The translations under genes were made by a program, and so were the position numbers. The notes below the pieces were generated by a model. The model saw only the letters and a program-made list of their open reading frames with translations, did not search any database and had not been told where the DNA came from. A stretch of 15,752 bases of DNA, taken from positions 1-15,752 of the forward strand of contig JBFWTJ010000063.1 in assembly GCA_050247895.1 (NCBI GenBank), written 5' to 3'. Shown piece after piece: positions 13,876-15,752 of the stretch (within the stretch, counting starts at the first letter, position 1; each line of letters starts with the position of its first letter). The stretch comes from CAVPEW01 sp050247895. Its GTDB lineage: Bacteria > Actinomycetota > Acidimicrobiia > Acidimicrobiales > VFJN01.

Positions 13876-14721
13876 GTGAGGTACGGCATCACGATGGTCG
13901 CCACCGACCGCTCCCTCCCGGTGGCCGAGCTGGCCCGGGCGGTCGAGGCCCGCGGGCTCGACGGGGTGTGGTTCCCGGACCACACCCACATCCCGGTCGA
14001 GCGCGCCTCGCCCTACCCCTTGGGGGGCGAGCTCCCCGAGCGGTACCGCCGCACCCTCGACCCCATCGTCGCGCTGGCCCTCGCGGTGGCGGTGACCGAG
14101 CGGATCCGGGTCGGGACCGGCATCATGCTGGTCGGCCAGCGGGACCCGATCGTGACGGCCAAGGCGCTGGCCACCCTGGACCAGCAGTCCTGCGGGCGGC
14201 TCGCGGTCGGCGTCGGCTACGGCTGGAACGTCGAGGAGATGGCCGACCACGGCGTCGACCCGGCGACGCGGCGGTCACGCGTCCGGGACCACGTGCTGGC
14301 CATGCGGGCCCTGTGGGAGCGCGAGGTCGCCGGCTACGAGGGCGACCACGTCCGGATCTCGCCGTCCTGGTCCTGGCCCAAGCCGGCCCAGCGTCCGCTG
14401 CCCGTCCTGCTCGGCGGCCCGCCGGGTGGGGCGACGTTCCGCCACGTCGTCGAGCTCGGCCAGGGCTGGATCGCCGCCGGCGGCGGTCCCCTCGCCGAGG
14501 GCGTGCCCCGCCTGCGCGAGGCGGCGGCCGCGGCCGGGAGGGACCCGGCGGACCTCGAGGTCGTCTCGTTCACGACCGGCGAGCTGAGCCACGACAAGGT
14601 CGACCGGTTCGCCGCGCTCGGCGCGACCGAGGTCGCGTTCGACGTCCTGCCGGGGCCGGCGGCCGAGGTCCTGCCCACCCTCGACCGGTTGGCCGCGTTC
14701 GTGGAGGCACGGCGGGGCTGA
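13876..14721 (+). CDS. LLM-class (luciferase-like) F420-dependent oxidoreductase
   Basis: The protein has 281 residues. GTG 13876 is chosen because the family begins with a beta strand of the form (M)RYGITMVATD; the frame upstream gives unrelated residues. No clear Shine-Dalgarno sequence is seen. Typical family segments follow in order: GLDGVWFPDHTHIP, RTLDPIVALALAVAVTERIRVGTGIMLVGQRDPI, AKALATLDQQSCGRLAVGVGYGW and a PLPVLLGGPP strand. The TIM-barrel fold and these motifs indicate a flavin-like deazaflavin (F420) rather than FMN cofactor, as in the actinobacterial members, though FMN cannot be excluded. It probably transfers hydride to or from an alcohol, aldehyde or activated alkene. The enoyl-CoA hydratase-like gene follows after 30 bp, so they form an operon. 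Confidence 0.9.
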   Translation: MRYGITMVATDRSLPVAELARAVEARGLDGVWFPDHTHIPVERASPYPLGGELPERYRRTLDPIVALALAVAVTERIRVGTGIMLVGQRDPIVTAKALATLDQQSCGRLAVGVGYGWNVEEMADHGVDPATRRSRVRDHVLAMRALWEREVAGYEGDHVRISPSWSWPKPAQRPLPVLLGGPPGGATFRHVVELGQGWIAAGGGPLAEGVPRLREAAAAAGRDPADLEVVSFTTGELSHDKVDRFAALGATEVAFDVLPGPAAEVLPTLDRLAAFVEARRG

Positions 14722-14751
14722 GCCCCGTACCCGACCCGGGGAGGATCCCTC

Positions 14752-15534
14752 ATGTCCGACATGGTCCGCCTGGAGCGCCGTGGCCCGGTGGCCCACCTGG
14801 TGCTCGACCGGCCGGCGAAGCTCAACGCCATCGACGTCGAGGGCCTGCACGCGCTGCGGCGGGCCGTGGACGAGGTGGCGGCCGACCCGGACGTGCGGGT
14901 GATGGTCGTGCGGGGCGAGGGCCCGGCCTTCTGCAGCGGCGTCGACCTGGGGATCACCGAGGCGGACGCGACCGACCGGGACGGCTGGGACCGGGTCGTC
15001 ACCCTGGTGCAGGCCACCTTCGCCGCGCTCGAGGCGTCGCCCGTGCCCTCGATCGCCGCGGTGCACGGCCCGGCCTGCGCCGGGGGGCTCGAGCTCGTCC
15101 TGGCCTGCGACCTCGCCGTGGCCGCCGAAGGGGCCCGGCTCGGCGACGTGCACGCCCGCCACGGCCTGTTCCCCGGGGGTGGGGCCAGCCAACGGCTCCC
15201 CCGGCTGGTCGGCCCGCGCCGGGCCGCGTGGCTCCTGCTCTCCGGCGCCTGGCTCGACGCCCCGACCGCGGCCGACTGGGGCCTGGTGAACGAGGTGGTT
15301 CCCGACGGGGAGCTGGCGGCCCGGGTCGACGAGGTGGCCCTGACGCTGGCCGAGCGCAGCCCGCTGCTCGCCGGAGCCATCAAGGAGGCCGTGCGGCGGG
15401 GGAGGGGGCTGGACCTGCCGGCGGCCCTGGCCGCCGAGCGTCCCGTCTTCCTCGACTACATGGGCAGCGAGGACGCCCGCATCGGCCTCGAGGCGTTCGC
15501 CACCCGGACCCGTCCCCGCTTCGTCGGCCGTTGA
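14752..15534 (+). CDS. Enoyl-CoA hydratase/isomerase family (crotonase) protein
   Basis: The protein has 260 residues, the usual crotonase length. GGGGAGGA ends 6 nt before ATG 14752. The oxyanion-hole segments are clear: PAFCSGVDL (58-66) and HGPACAGGLELVLACDLAV (105-123). E114 matches the first catalytic Glu of enoyl-CoA hydratases (rat E144). The position of the second Glu (rat E164, normally in PExxLGxxPG) is occupied by H134 in VHARHGLFPG. The protein may therefore have a hydratase, isomerase or hydrolase activity different from the textbook enzyme. The family acts on acyl-CoA thioesters in the cytoplasm. It is the second gene of the operon with the F420-type oxidoreductase. Confidence 0.93.
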   Translation: MSDMVRLERRGPVAHLVLDRPAKLNAIDVEGLHALRRAVDEVAADPDVRVMVVRGEGPAFCSGVDLGITEADATDRDGWDRVVTLVQATFAALEASPVPSIAAVHGPACAGGLELVLACDLAVAAEGARLGDVHARHGLFPGGGASQRLPRLVGPRRAAWLLLSGAWLDAPTAADWGLVNEVVPDGELAARVDEVALTLAERSPLLAGAIKEAVRRGRGLDLPAALAAERPVFLDYMGSEDARIGLEAFATRTRPRFVGR

Positions 15535-15582
15535 GCGCCCCTGCGGGTGGGTGACCGGGTCGGACCTCGGGCCGAGATCCGC

Positions 15583-15633
15583 CGGGACCGTCGGGTGCCG
15601 AGTTCGGGACCTTGGGCCCTACAGGTCGGGACC
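15583..15633. repeat. Three CGGGACC repeats at exact 22-bp spacing
   Basis: CGGGACC occurs at 15583-15589, 15605-15611 and 15627-15633, each 22 bp after the one before, or about two helical turns. The third lies in a perfect 12-bp palindrome, GGGACCGGTCCC (15628-15639). The array ends about 50 bp before ATG 15684. The phasing suggests binding sites on one face of the DNA; the motif is GC-rich, so chance cannot be excluded. Confidence 0.4.
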
Positions 15634-15683
15634 GGTCCCCACGGATGCTCCCGGGAGGATCACCACCCCCACGGAGGAGCGCG

Positions 15684-15752
15684 ATGACCGACGTCCTGCC
15701 CGATCCCGACCTGGTCGAGGACGACGAGGAGCCCGAGCCGTCCCGGCGGGAC
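15684..15752 (+). CDS. Start of an acidic protein of unknown function, truncated by the window end
   Basis: ATG 15684 is preceded by GGAGGAG at about 4 nt, a strong ribosome binding site. The 23 visible codons begin MTDVLPDPDLVEDDEEPEPS and then RRD, and run off the window. The stretch is acidic and probably disordered, giving no hint of the family. The start is credible; the product is not recognised. Confidence 0.6.
   Translation, partial: MTDVLPDPDLVEDDEEPEPSRRD

Overview
The window is about 15.8 kb of very GC-rich DNA with strong third-position GC bias, which produces long spurious open frames on both strands. It carries an F420-type luciferase-like oxidoreductase, a crotonase, an ECF sigma factor with a Thr/Pro-rich surface linker and a GGDEF-EAL protein. 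Together these point to an actinomycete, perhaps of the Acidimicrobiia; the phylum is fairly safe, the class is a guess. No rRNA, tRNA, CRISPR array, insertion sequence or phage gene was seen.

Left part (1-5000, all minus strand). A secreted LVIVD-repeat beta-propeller protein (3588-4997) lies upstream of a peptide-export cassette. The cassette is a 44-residue acidic peptide (3284-3418) with a near-perfect ribosome binding site. Two bases after it begins a very large ABC exporter (starting at 3281 and running off the left edge, at least 1093 residues). The exporter has an N-terminal C39 peptidase with all expected catalytic residues, a first membrane domain, a first ATPase domain with unusual Q-loop and signature motifs, and the start of a second membrane domain. 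The peptide ends in a sequence that fits the double-glycine leader consensus but has almost no cargo after the predicted cut. This is the most unusual system in the window.

Middle part (5155-10379). A membrane-anchored protein with an extracellular Fn3-like domain (5155-6408, minus) is divergent from a single-chain sigma factor (6610-8397, plus). The sigma factor carries its own zinc-finger anti-sigma-like module, a membrane helix and an extracellular domain. The 201 bp between them holds two candidate ECF-type promoters, one per direction. A convergent membrane-bound GGDEF-EAL c-di-GMP enzyme follows (8415-10379, minus).

Right part (10528-15752). A stand-alone molybdopterin oxidoreductase (plus) converges on a short-chain dehydrogenase (minus). 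The dehydrogenase start codon overlaps the stop of a 34-codon remnant of an amidohydrolase. Divergent from these, an F420-type oxidoreductase and an enoyl-CoA hydratase-like protein form a plus-strand operon. These four enzyme genes look like parts of a redox/CoA-linked catabolic neighbourhood, but no substrate can be named. The window ends in the first 23 codons of an unrecognised acidic protein, preceded by three phased short repeats.
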